From: Prosapia bicincta
Taxonomy: Eukaryota; Arthropoda; Insecta; Hemiptera; Cercopidae
DNA: 64,000 bases
Assembly (NCBI GenBank): GCA_036971475.1
Contig: JBAIZL010000001.1
Coordinates: 112,183,850 to 112,247,849 of the forward strand
Direction: 5' to 3'
Shown here: positions 13,123-26,200 of the stretch, piece by piece
Position numbering within the stretch: position 1 is the stretch's first letter
Layout: the number at the start of each line of letters is the position of its first letter
Made by a program: the position numbers and the translations under genes
The notes under the pieces: generated by a model
The model's database searches: none
What the model saw: the letters and a program-made list of their open reading frames with translations, nothing else
Told to the model about the DNA's origin: nothing

Positions 13123-13300
13123 ATGTATGCGTTAGTACCATGTTTCACATGGATAGAGAGAGTCAAGAAATATATGATGGCTAGACTTGAATAATATAGA
13201 AACTGCATAAACTGGAGAGAATTCTGGGAAAGAAAGTTTGAGGTTTTGGAAAATTGTGCGCTAGATGTTAAAGAGAGCTTGCTAACTTATCCACCATTAT
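13123..13300 (+). pseudogene. Unidentified exon-like frame ending at a strong splice donor
   Basis: A plus-strand frame from an ATG at 13123 is broken by TAA at 13192-13194. It continues in the same phase with Trp/Glu-rich, coding-like sequence (INWREFWERKFEVLENC at about 13207-13257) to 13300. Position 13301 starts GTAAGT, a consensus 5' splice site. An upstream frame ending near 13115 could join it by a frameshift. Neither the protein family nor neighbouring exons could be identified. It may be a decayed exon, a transposon remnant or coincidence; the composition argues mildly for former coding. Confidence 0.3.
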
Positions 13301-13679
13301 GTAAGTTTCAGACTTGTAAACTAAAGACGATAAACCGCAGACTGACCTATAATTAATATACAGTAATAAATGGAGGACACAAAAAAAATCTAACGTAAAA
13401 AAATCAACAAATAATACGTGTCAAGTTTGATCACATTGCAGCAGTGAGTCTTCCATCAGACTTCCATTCTTCTACAGAAAAAGTCCAGTCAATAAAATTA
13501 CTATGTCGGTACTGCGGTGATGTAGAAATCATAAGTGGGTTCGTACCCTATGCAAACTTAAATAACGGGGGTTTTAGCGTTGAGTGTCAAAAATCAATAG
13601 TAAGATAGGAGTTAATTTGCTAGATAACATGTGTAAACACCCTGTGTAAAATGTAAGTATCCATTATAATATATATATT

Positions 13680-13790
13680 TAGAGAGAAGAGAGAGAGAGA
13701 GAGTGAGAGAGAGAAACAGACAGACAGAGAGAGAGAGACAGACAGAGACAGAGATAAAGAGAGAGAGAAAGAGAGAGAGGAGGGGGAAGA
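13680..13790. repeat. Imperfect (GA)n / GACA purine tract
   Basis: About 110 bases of GAGAGA with interspersed GACAGACA and GAAA variants on the plus strand. Confidence 0.9.
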
Positions 13791-15765
13791 GACATTGTAA
13801 TTCATAGTAATACTCTTTACTTGCATTCACCAGTGTAAACGTATGCAAATGTTTTACAAACAAGAATAAACAGACAATTGTTTGCAAGGGTTCATGTTTT
13901 GTCCTCGCCGACCTGACTATTTGTGTTGTGTATTCCACTCCACATTCAAGAATTAAGAGGAATTTGTAACAATATCTACTCCTCTCAAGTAGGCACGTCG
14001 GAACGGTATTGTTACATGGCGAAGCGTAGCCATTTTACAAAGCTACTCTGTGAAAGAAAATAATCACGAATTATTTTTATGTTGGCATTGTTTTTACATT
14101 ATTTTATGTTTATAAAATCCCCTATTATCTTCCATTCTGACATTTTTATGGCGATATTTACTCTTTTTGTATAAGTAGTGTTTTAACTATGGGTGTAACT
14201 GCATTTTTATTCGATAACGTGGGAAATGTGGCCTAATTCTTAATAATATAATTATATGTTATTTTCAGGTTTTATTTTCAGAAGGCTTTTTAAATTAAGT
14301 TAAATTAAATTGTTTGATTTTTTTTCTAATACTAACACTTTAATATGAACTCAAACATGAATATTTACTTATATATTGTTAACACATTAGCTTGTGATAT
14401 TTTTCTTAAAAACTTGGGCATAATTTTAGAAATTACGTAGCTGTACATTGAATGTACTATCGTGCTTCAGGTTTATTTGTTTTGTTTACTTGAATATTCA
14501 ATATTCATTTTAACACTACACGTGTGCATTTTTCTAAACGTCTAGTCCCTTCTTTTATGTATTCAAGGAATTTGACTACATATAGCTTGATTATTTCCGT
14601 TGAATATGAAGACAGTCTATTTTATACCGTATATTCAGTACTCTGTTTACATTTTGAATTATTTATCTGTGTTTCGTAGGTTAAATACTCATTAGATCAG
14701 TTTTTTGTAGCTTAAAAACTTTCTTTCACTTTATAACTATTGTGGTAATAAAGTGTTTTTAATTTTATTTACGTTCTACTTTACTAAGTTATCAAAAAAG
14801 ATAGATGTTATCCAAATATCATTTCTAGTGTTCTTTTCTGGTCCCTCGAGTTTATATTTTGTATGTTTTTTTTATAAGTAAAGGTCCAGAAGCTTGTATC
14901 CTGTTATATTAGAAGGTGGTGAAAAAATGGGATAAATTTCTTGAATACTTTATGATTGGATAGTAAATAGTTTTTAGTTTATTATTAGGCTTACTGTTTC
15001 ATTGGCAAATACCACATCTTTAGCTATTTGCTTTATTATTTACTTGATCATTTTTGCATTTAATTTCTTACAATATTGATTTTAAGATGTTTAAATTCGA
15101 TGTTCTTAATATGACACCTATAATTTGTTTCCATTTTGTAGCGTACTTTCTAAATTAATTATAAACGATGCTGTCTCCTTCCGTATTATTACCTTCCATA
15201 CTCACATACTTCTGTTTTAGTTGCGGCCATTGATGTTTACTATTTTATTCCGGTTTTAGGTTATGGAAAGCACCCAGAATTGTTTCTTACTATCCTAAAC
15301 AAGTTAACAAACGTAAACATGATTTCTTTAAACCCATGTAGCTCATTTTAGGAAGTTAAAAACGTAACTAATCAAAATCAGGAAATATATATTCCTACTA
15401 AATAAAGTTAATTTATTTGCTGCCTAGAAACTGTATCGTAAATGTAGCTAGTGCTTCATATAGTTAAACATTATACCTAATATTTACGAGTTAAAATATT
15501 TAATTTCTTTAACAGTGTACAATAACCCTGGGAGTAACAATCAATGGTTTATTTCTTTTATAAAATTTCCTGATGTTTATAATTCATAGCATTTTATTAC
15601 GGATAATGTACAAAAAGAAAAACAGTTAATCTATACATAGCACGATTTCTTTATTTGATATTTTAAAACATATCATAAAACAGTTTTAATAGTGGGAGGT
15701 CGAAATATTCTCACATTGTGGAAGAAGGTTCTCTAAAAGGAGGTAAATAATGCTTTTAAAACGTG

Positions 15766-15786
15766 TGTGAGAGAGAGAGAGAGAGA
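15766..15786. repeat. (GA)n microsatellite
   Basis: About ten GA units following a TGTGTGAGA transition. Confidence 0.85.
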
Positions 15787-16750
15787 TCCGAGTGAATAAG
15801 ATGTCTATAGAATACGTTTACTGGCTTAGTTCTGAACATCAGCTCCGAACCTATCTTTTCTTAGTAAGAAGGAGGGTTGAAAAATATTTAAAATTAATAA
15901 TATTACTATGGAGATATCAGTTAAATGTTTTTAAAAAAATACCTGACTCACCATGTACCTGACTCACACTTCTACATCAACGTTACTTGCAGGCCTGAAA
16001 ACATTTAATTGTACCTTTTAATAAACGTCTATTTAGACCAAGTTTACATTTAAAGCTTATTTTTTATAAATGCACAACTATTTTTCTTTCTTTCTAAGAC
16101 AAATCGATAAAAACTGTAAAAATATACAGCCTTCTTATTCTAAAAGGGGTAATAATTAAGAGTAAATTCACTTTATAACTTTTGCATGAGCTCGGTTATT
16201 TACATTTCTCATCAGCGGTATTTAAGTATTAATTTTGACATAATATAATCTCTATACTATACAATTAATAATTATTTGGCAAAAACTACTATTTATTGAA
16301 GTTTTTCAGTATTCTTTTCGCAGCTAGATCAGTGCATCATCTATGACTCAAAATATTAATAAATGCACTGCCCAAAAGACAATAGAGTCTGTTGTAAAAT
16401 ATCAGTTAGTTGGGGATATTTGCCAAGGGTTATCAATAACTAACTATAACTAAAAAAGGTTTAAGTTGTACAACAATAAACCCTCTTGTATTATTTTATG
16501 TTCTTCACATGCTTATGTGTTACAAGCATAACATTTTAAAAATATGTTTGATTCTGTGACTGTAGATTTGGGTGAAGAAATTTGTAAACATTTTAATATA
16601 ACAAAATATAAACAATTCATATACTTGTGCACCATTATTTTATGTGTTAATTTTCCTATAGCAGTTAATGAAATTTGCTTTGTATTTACCTTTCCTCAGA
16701 ACACCAATCATGATTCAATAAATAAATAGTAAATTATTATTATAAAATTA

Positions 16751-16849
16751 TTTTAATTAAATGTGTGTGCATGTGAGTCTGTGTATGTGTGTGTGTGTTT
16801 TGCGAGACACAAATCCCCTTCATATACACTAAAATACCAAGATACTGTG
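16751..16849 (+). repeat. Source-like copy of a short dispersed segment
   Basis: About 99 bases: an AATTAAATG lead-in, a TG-rich run, then TTTTGCGAGACACAAATC and a tail ending GATACTGTG. It recurs in the same orientation at 18766-18853 with about ten fewer TG-run bases and two substitutions. This copy has no flanking duplication, which makes it the likelier source of the downstream insertion. Confidence 0.8.
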
Positions 16850-18740
16850 AAATTGTTATTTATAAATTTCATTTTCAAATATTGGGTTCACTCAAAACAA
16901 TTTGTAGACAATTAAAATATTTAATAAAAAATAATACTAAATATTTTAAAATTACTATCATGGTATCAAAGGTAAGATAGATTTACACAAATATTAACTT
17001 ATGAGAAGGAACAGACACGTGTATTGTACGCAATGCCACTCTCAAGAGCGCATTCAGGTGAGACATTTTGAATATCTGTGACTTGAAGACGTTTTGAAAT
17101 ATATACCTATTTTAACAGATTGTTTTGAAAGACGTATACCTTAGTTTTTGGTTTTACCTAACAATATATCTACCATATGAAAAATAAAATTATGATGAGT
17201 GTCTAAGTAAGCCAATTATATTTCTGAGAGTAATTACAACTTCGGTGTTACCACTCATAAATAATACATAATATCGTCGGTTCGAATAAAATATATAAAC
17301 TTGATATGACTAAAAATGCAGTCTAGAAAAGAAAATCAAATTCAATACACATGACATAAACCTACCTAATAATCAGTTACACCTACTTTAAAACATGTTT
17401 AATTGTAGAAATACATTGCTTAATGTGTAATTAGCAATTTATTTCTCTGTAACCTTCTGAAAACTACAAACATTGAATGAATAGCTACGATATTAAAATA
17501 TTCTTATTTTCTTGTCAACATTGTTTATCAAGTGAACATCTTTAGATAATTAAGTGAAGTGATCAGAGTTGAAATAATAAAAATTGTATTCATATTATAA
17601 ACGGTTCTTGTAAGTTAATAAAATAAATTAACAAAATGGTATTTATTGCTGATTATGTTTTGTTATATTTCTGTTCTGGAAAACAATAACTGCCAGTATT
17701 GTTTTTTACCTATTACCTGAGGTCAATTTATTTTTGTACCTATTGTGTATCATAAATATTACTAATACTCGTACATAAATAATTCCTTCACACAAGACCG
17801 GGAAAATCTTATAAAATCATTTATTATCAATTTTCTCTACAGTGTACAATAATAACAGAATATACTGTTAAACAATAAAAGACAATCGATTTATTGTTAT
17901 TTTTTACTCTCAATTATTGCACATTTTACTTTATTATTTAATTCACATTTTTCCAAATGATATCGACTTTGCTGCAATCCGAAGTATTTTGCTTTGTTTT
18001 GTTTATTTCTTTTCCCTCTAATGGTTTCTTTATTGTATCGTGAGATATTTCTTCAGTTATCTTAATTTATTCCCAATAAAGGATGCGTATTTCTGTTTGG
18101 AGGTTTCTGTTGTCTCAGAAGTGCATTTAATACAACTCTGTTTAATGTTTTATATGATGGTTTATGTATAGAAAGTATTAGGTAATAATTGATAAATTTA
18201 CCAAGTTAAATATATAAATTTAAAATTAAAAAGTTCATAAATACTCGAGAATGTATAAACCAAACATGGATAATACTTGACCAAATGTGGGCGAGTTACA
18301 ATTATATTTTTCCCATATGCCAATATAAAATACATTCCAAGCAAGAGACAAATGATGTCAAGTTTTGGAAAATATCAACGTTGCTTAAATTTAGGAAAAA
18401 TTGGAACCTGACCTAAATATAACCACAAACACAGAATTTTATAAAATGAATGTTTCGTTATACATTAAAATAATTTTTACGATATTATTATATCTACTAT
18501 TTGTTTATGGTTGATTTGGATACAAATATATAACGTGAGAAAATATTGAATGCATATAACGCAATACACATAACACTGTCATTAAACGAAATTAAATATG
18601 ATAGATTTCGACTCTATCTCTCTAGGCATCGTGGAAATATCTACATTTTGTTGTGGTGTAAAATATATTATATTGTAGTGCATCATATTATATTGCCTCG
18701 CTCTGTTTTATAATGTAATAATTACTTCATAAAGATTTAT
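16850..18740. other. Anonymous AT-rich sequence
   Basis: No supported gene, RNA or ordered repeat. The short plus frames at 16544-16980 are composition-driven. Confidence 0.5.
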
Positions 18741-18870
18741 GAGTCTAGGTACATTTACAAAAGTATTTTAATTAAATGTGTGTGCATGTGAGTGTGTGTG
18801 TTTTGCGAGACACAAATCTCCTTCATATACACTAACATACCAAGATACTGTGTGAGTCTAGGTACATTTA
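18741..18870 (+). mobile_element. 96-bp insertion flanked by a 17-bp direct repeat
   Basis: GAGTCTAGGTACATTTA occurs at 18741-18757 and again at 18854-18870. Between the copies lies a segment that closely matches 16751-16849, about 2 kb upstream. A long perfect target-site duplication around a short copied segment is what LINE-type target-primed integration would give; a templated repair insertion is also possible. No poly-A tail is evident. Confidence 0.75.
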
Positions 18871-19725
18871 AGTTATGTTCTATTTTTTGTTGTCGAGTTT
18901 TACCCACAGATTATGTTTTGTTACTCTTCAAATCTTTCATTTCTTGTTTAGAATATATTTTCCCGTAAAATATCTAAAAACCAAATAAATTAATGAGGTA
19001 ATATTCTGACTAAGTTCTATCCAGACAGTTACAAGAACTATCAAACCGAAATTATTTTAAATGCCCTATCAGTTTGTTATAATTATACTAGACGTATAGT
19101 TCAGAACGTAACAATTTCAGAACCTTTCTATAACCTCGGAACTCAAGGAAATCAGGAAGTTAGATAGGACATTTTCTGTTAGAAAAATTCTTTGAAATTT
19201 AAAATTAACTATTTATATCAAGATTATAATGTTGTTTGTCAATTCATAAGTTTTTAATTTTTTCCAAATTGAAATAATTATACATCACCATGAAATCATG
19301 TTTACATTTTATATTATTAAAAATATAAAATTGTTAAATTCACCCTTCTACGTAATTAATCCTTTTACGTAATTAAATGTTATGCTAAATTCCGTCTTAA
19401 ATAAATGCCTAACATTAACTTAACCCTTAGCACCCCCAGGATTTCATTACGTCACCGCATTTGTATATTTCTTTGCCCCTAACTTAATTACTGCTTGTTC
19501 ACATACTTTATTTCTGAAATTGTAACAGATATAGCTTTGTGAAAATTTCTCAATTGAAACTATAAAAAAAGATATATTAGGATTATTATTTTCAAAATTA
19601 AGCTATAATCAGTTGTTTCAGAATACAAATCTTGCGAGTATGGAAAAGAATTTAATATGCTATGCGGGCACAGTTCAAATTTGATGATTCATTTTATACT
19701 TCTGATGATTGTGAGTAAAATATTC

Positions 19726-19728
<3 letters not shown>

Positions 19729-19779
<51 letters not shown>
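19729..19779. repeat. (TA)n microsatellite
   Basis: About 25 TA units. A smaller interrupted TA patch follows at about 19840-19863. Confidence 0.95.
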
Positions 19780-19781
<2 letters not shown>

Positions 19782-20240
19782 GATCATTTATTAAAAATTC
19801 TTTCTTTTTCAATATTCCTACTATAACCTTACACTCTACATATATATATATAAATATATATAAATGTTGATCAAATTTTCAAACTTTAACAAAACACTTT
19901 GTATTTATCTAATCCGAATCAGTTAATTTTTTTTTACCTTGTAGTGTATGACACTTGATGTTATACAGCTTTTTCCAAATATTAAATAAATTTTAAATAG
20001 TTGAAGTCTGTTGATTGATTTCGAAATGTATTATTATCCAGCTACTGTACTTCAAACATTTAATATACATTTTGAATCCAACCTAAAGAGATCATTTGCT
20101 TAACTTAAAAATAATGAAATAGTATTCGACAAACTGTAATATAATCAATTAACATCCACTACATGTTTAAAAAAATGTATTTGAGCTTGAATAGTTTAAT
20201 AAAACGTATTTTATTATCGATTTAAATTTTTAACAATATA

Positions 20241-20367
<127 letters not shown>

Positions 20368-21744
20368 TGCACTAACAGTAGTAAATACAATTATTTATTA
20401 AAATGTAACTAATATAATTAATATATTATTTATTATAAATATACAAACTGATTGAACCTAAATCCTGAAGAGCAATGCAACTAAATATATGTTTTTAAAT
20501 ATCTTACACGTCTCTTTAGTACTTTCCAAATAGGTGAGTGTAATATAGGTGTGATTACATGTTTATCGTGTAAAGTTTCCTCTCAATGGGAATAAAATAT
20601 ACACTATTAGAACTAACACTTTGGGTATAGAATAATGTGAAAATTGTTTTTAATTTCAAATCATCATGAGAAATCGATTTTACTGTTTCTTAATATTCGA
20701 AATGAAAAAAGCAAATATCATTATTCATGAAAATAATTATTGAATCTTTTAAAATTTGCAATACCAGTCCCTAGCTCAAAACACTTCACAATGGCAATAG
20801 TTAAAAATTCATAATTAATTGTTTCCTAAATTTGGCAGGTAAACAAATCTATAAGAGACGCTGTGCAATTCATAAAGGCGCAGTGTGGGAGTTTTACCCA
20901 CTAAAAACAAAGACCTTTAACTGGGCTATATATTTGAAGCAGCTGACTAATGGTTTTTTCCCCAATAGACAATAGTACTTGGTAATAGGAAACATAGCGT
21001 TAGGCAAAGTGAAACTTTTTTTCTAGAACGCGAATTCGTGAGGATTAGTTAATTTGAGACGACGGATATGTCTGGTCCCGAGTTTGATGTACTTGCAGTC
21101 GAAGCCGGTTTTTTGGATGTATTCGACTGAACTTCATATATAACCATTATGATCTTGGTTAAGACCATTTCTTAAGTACCATGATGCATTTTTCATTGAA
21201 ACCTTTCAATCATTTTCTAGTTTCTTTACTTTATAGTACATTACCATAGTTTATTCTAGAATGGAAATAGGTTTTAGGATATGTTTATACATTTAGATCT
21301 AATTGTATACTCAACATTTGAATTACCACCCATAAACCGGTATATCCTTCTGAAGTTTGCATAGAATTCTTCAATTTTACACCCTCTATAACCTTCAATT
21401 TCATATTCAGTTTCAAGTTTTTGTATTTTCCGTATTTGCTACAGGTATCGCCAGTCCATTGATAATATTTGTGACATAATTACCTTTTTTGTTTGTAACT
21501 TTGGTAAAGTGCTATTTTAGATCCAGTTATAGAGATTATTTACACTAGTTATTAACTTACTGTATGCCTGGGAAAAGGGTTATTTGGTGAGGGTAGTGTG
21601 GTAGTACATAGCAAATGAAAGGCCTCTGCATATGTTCTTGTGCATTACGACGTATCGTATTTACGTACTTGTGGCTCATCTTTGTACCAAAATATACATG
21701 CAGCAATCCGATGATCACCACGAACCAATATATACTTAGATTTT

Positions 21745-21835
21745 TTAATTTAATTATTAAAAATTTATATAATAAATAATTAATAATATTATTATAATTA
21801 AAAATTTTATAATAAATAATTAATAACATTTAATA
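21745..21835 (+). repeat. Short AT-rich tandem duplication
   Basis: A block containing TATAATAAATAATTAATAA is present twice in direct orientation about 45 bases apart, with ATTAAAAATTT preceding each copy. Confidence 0.75.
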
Positions 21836-22056
21836 AATAGGCAACTCCTACAACAGTTTTACTATTACAGTCGTGATGTAGTATACTGATAAATGCAACA
21901 ACATACTAATCTGCATTAGAACTGCATTCCGTTGGATCATATTGTTTTCAGAACAACCAGAGGGATAGCAAGGGAAGCAACTAGGATTGAAAAAAATTAT
22001 CGACTACATGAGGTGATACTACCCGAGTTAGGTTCATAGAAATGTTTTAAATTTTA

Positions 22057-23216
22057 CCCGGCAGAGGTCGCTTGAAAAATAAGGGTCGCGCACGGTGGAT
22101 TCGACTAGGTCATTTTATTAATACGAAAAAAAATACTGAACAATATTTTATTTTAAAAATACAAACATCGTAATTATGTATAATGTGTTTACTTAAGTTC
22201 TATTGGTTTTATTTGTAACTTTATTGTATAAAATAGTTCTAAATAATATTTTAAGATTTAACAAATTAATTTTTTTCTCAAAAATACAAGACTTTAGATA
22301 AGTTGTCATAACATAAGGACTCCTTTAGAAAGACTTATGTTTATTGATATATTCTGAAAGAAAACTAATTTTTGAATAAGAAAATGTACTGGTTGTTTAC
22401 ATTAGCTGTAATGTAAAATAACCAATTTTGAATCAAATTGTATTGAATGTTTAAGTAAATTTATCATAATATTACAGTTATAATAATAAAATGAAACCGT
22501 AAAAATTTATGATTTTAAACAAAAAAATACAATATGTTTAAGCACCTGACAGTTATAGCAATGAAATTCCTTACAGTTCCTCATCCGATTGATGCTCTGG
22601 GGTTTCAAAGTCTTGACAAGAAGGTACAGTGTGTTCCCTGCAGATGAATGTACGACAGCTGTTGCACCGAGTTTTTTATTTACTGTTTTGTCTCTAGTTT
22701 CATGGACCGCATCGTCATTCACGTGCATCTTCTACGATATTTCGCCCCTGCGACTGTAGGTCCATCATCTCTTCAATGTTTATTTTCACAAAAAAGGTGT
22801 CTTCTAACACTACCGGGATTTTCAATCCTTTCTTCCTCATGCCTTTCTTCCATTTCCACGCTATCTAACACTCTAGAAAATCTTTCTTCCTCTGCTCGAT
22901 TCATATTGCGTAGTAACACAATCAATATTACACACAACGCACTAAACGATCAATACAACAAAAGTAAAATCAAACATTATGTCACACTGTAGCACATGCG
23001 AGGGGTCGCGCACGGTGGTTTCCACAATGGCTTTTTTTTAGGCTACTACACTAAGACACTCGCTGATGATTGCGAAAATACAAACGCAGCATTCGCCAGT
23101 GGACGAGTGTATTTGAAGGTACTGAAGGGGTGGAAGCTTACAAAAATCGGCAGTTCGAAATATTAAGAAAATGGTGAAGGCCTGGTGAAAAAGACCGTGA
23201 CGCGACCTCTGCCGGG
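22057..23216 (-). mobile_element. Non-autonomous piggyBac-like element
   Basis: Both ends carry the perfect inverted repeat CCCGGCAGAGGTCGC (22057-22071 and, inverted, 23202-23216). The right flank is TTAA (23217-23220); the left flank is TTTA (22053-22056), a one-base departure from TTAA. Known: piggyBac elements duplicate TTAA and have termini beginning CCC. A related block, GGGTCGCGCACGGTGG, sits subterminally at 22083-22098 and again in direct orientation at 23003-23018. At 1160 bp it is about half the length of an autonomous element. The interior holds only short broken frames on the minus strand, so any transposase would have to come from elsewhere. Confidence 0.7.
22507..22912 (-). pseudogene. 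Remnant coding frames inside the piggyBac-like element
   Basis: On the minus strand a frame from ATG at about 22912 reads MNRAEEERFSRVLDSVEMEE, acidic like many transposase N-termini, and stops after about 43 codons. Another frame at 22507-22728 runs through a Cys/His-containing stretch ending near CKEFHCYNCQV. An internally deleted transposase gene (acidic N-terminus joined to Cys-rich C-terminus) would give this picture, but the catalytic DDD region is absent and the assignment depends on the terminal repeats. Confidence 0.3.
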
Positions 23217-23220
23217 TTAA

Positions 23221-26200
23221 ATTATTAAAATGGCAAAAGTTGCAGGAAATACTTGAATGCACTGTTGGAAACCGTAACTAGAGTATGAATTATTACTCCC
23301 TGGATGCCTGTAACTATGACTGAATTTTTTCCTCAATGCTCAACTCAGGCTGGAATGGCTAATGGCTTCAGCTGATATCTGAGTACCTAATATTATTACC
23401 AAACTAAGAATCTAAATTTTACAATCTATAAAGTACCCTCTCATTTTTACACCAGTGATCATCTTGCTTTGGGTGATCATATAGTTATTTATTATTTAAT
23501 TGAATTTTCATGTATATTGAAATAAATGTTTACATTGTTACACTTTTACATAATTTATGTTTCCATAGATACCGGAAAGTTTAAAAAATTTACAAAAGGG
23601 ACTAAACATATTTTTCATTTAACTAATTCCCATAAAAAAAGAGCATTTTAGAAATATTTTATCAACTGAAGCTTAAAATATATTTGTTTGCCAACATTAG
23701 GTTCCTTACTATACCAAATGATCAATTTCTTTTATTTTATATTTTAAATCACTTTGTTTTATTTATTAAGAATATTAGTTTGTAAACCTCTTTTTAAATT
23801 ATGTATTTTAGCGGTGTTAATGAATATTATTATTAATATCAATTATGGATTGAATTTAAAGTGTTGGTATCTGTCTCGTTCATTAGATAATTTTAAAAAT
23901 AGAGTACGAATTTTGGAAAAGTATGTTTGAAATTTTTTACAGATTATCCGATTAAATTATATATTGAAATCTCCTGTCCTTCTGTGATTAAATTTTATCT
24001 TTTTGTCTTCTAAGATAGTCATTTCTGTTATTCTCATTTCTAGAATCGTTTTACTTGTTTCGATTGCGTCAGTTTACTTTGCGCTACCTGATCATGCTAT
24101 TTGAGTACCTGCAATTTGCGATAGTTTAGGTAACATATTAATTCACTCCATATCGATTAGACATAATCCACTTTTAGAGTTTTAAAGTTTAGTGGCTCAT
24201 TCTTATATTGTACAGCTCAGTTATCGGGTTATATTAGGCATTCATGCTTTAGGGATCGCTAAAGGTGATAGTCAAGCGTATTTATTTACTCTTATCGCTC
24301 AATCTATTATTGTGTTACAAAAATAGGCATAAGTGACAATGACAATAATGTTTAAGCAATAAAGAATGTAAACTACTGAAAATGTTGCTAACTATTTTCT
24401 GATGTAGCATTCTGTTATTCTGATGTTCTGTTGGTATCATCCAATGCTGAAACTTTCAGTCACACTCCTTTGCCTTAATAAAAGTACGTACTAGGACCTA
24501 CTAAATGTAATGCACGTGTACTGTAATCCAAGTTTATGTAACAATGCACAAAGTAATCTGTAACACCAGAGCAGCGCATATTCCAGTGAACGTCATCATT
24601 TCCTCTTAAACCGTAACTAGTCACTTTCGAATCCATTATAAATTCTACTTTAAGTTAGGTCATCTTAATATCGCTTTCATAGAGCCTAATGACCCATTTA
24701 GAATAGAATTAAACCCTTTTAGATTCCACTTAGAATTGAGTGAAGCTTGCGCCATTATTAAACTGAGATTGTTTAACTTAGAAAGTTTGCATCTGGAATT
24801 GCCTGGTACTAGGTTTACTAAACTGTATTTATAATATTATAAATGACAATTAGAATTATCACTGAAGTATAAGCACAATATTACAGCTGTTAAATTTTAC
24901 TTGATACTGGTAAGTAAAACTTGTGTCAAGGTTCAAAATATTGTTAGCAAATTTAAAAACAACTTATAACTTTATTATGAGCAATATTTCGATAAAAGAC
25001 ATTGGTGCTTTGTTGCTACTTTTTGCTGGTTTTTATTTATAATTTTAAAGTGGTAATGTTTCATTAGATTTAATCAGTGATTTGATATTCTCTTTAAACT
25101 TCATTCCAAAGCTTTTATGATCTACCTCCTTAGGCTTGCTCTGTGCGATAGCAACAGCACTCACCGATCTCGTTACAATCCAGTTCTTGTCCCTTAGGAT
25201 TATTTTGCAATTTTCCAATTGTCAAGGATACCGACAAAGGAGGTGTTTCCTAACGGGAAATTATTATGGTGATATCTCTTTATTATAACGATTTAAATAA
25301 CTTGTTTCAACATTTCAAAAACATCTTTGGTTTTTAGTTTCTATTAAGAGTTAACATTTGTTATTATTCAATTAATATTTGACTTCCTTACAGTTAATCC
25401 ATATGTATATATTTATCTGTATATATATATATATATATATATTCATTTATATTTATATTTGTATTTATATTTATATTTACATAAGATGATTTTTAGAAAT
25501 TTTTAATAACATTGACGACAAAATGTAGAATAAATAGTTATCTATGTCTACGCAGTAATAACTCCTTAACGATCTCTGTGCTACTTTAGAAAATCATTTA
25601 TCAAGTTATAATAATTGTTCAAGAAATATAATCCCAGATTCTTCCAAAAATATAATAAGGTCTTAAACATTTTTTATTTTGAGTGGGTAATTAAGCCCAA
25701 TGAAAGCGTTATTAAGGAGGTCCGGCTTAGGCTAGAATATCGTTAGAAGTTTATTAGACTAAGGGGAAATGTTACGGCTATATGTGCTCTGGTGTTATGT
25801 GCAGAGTAATACAAGCATTGATCGCTAAGCCTGGACTACAAGTGTACCTACAACACTATTCCGCTCTATTAAGTTTTTTATGAGTCATCTATTGAGTCTT
25901 ACAGTTTGTCGAAATCATAGAACGTAAGTGTGATGCATGATCTGAATTGGGTTATGCCAATACGTACGTTCATAACTATTTCATTCTATATCAGCAAATT
26001 AAAATGTTTTTATATGAATATTTAAATATTTTTTATCATCATTTTCATTTTTTTTGCGTTAACAAACGTAGAAATTTTAGATACTATATTATACAATTAT
26101 TTTTCAAAAATTGTAGAATATAAAATGTTAGTCTAATTAACATGACAAATTATTAGGCTTCAAGGATTTTTTAAACATGAAGAATCACAGAAACAGGCAA

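Larger units (their letters stand above)
13301..16750. other. Anonymous AT-rich sequence with GA tracts
   Basis: Apart from the GA-rich tracts at 13680-13790 and 15766-15786, nothing is recognisable. The two overlapping minus-strand frames at 13612-13938 are translations of the GA tract and are not genes. Confidence 0.5.

Noticed and set aside
13612..13938. Ser/Leu-rich minus-strand frames of 108 and 68 codons
   Set aside because: Two frames over the same GA-rich tract; repetitive low-complexity translation.
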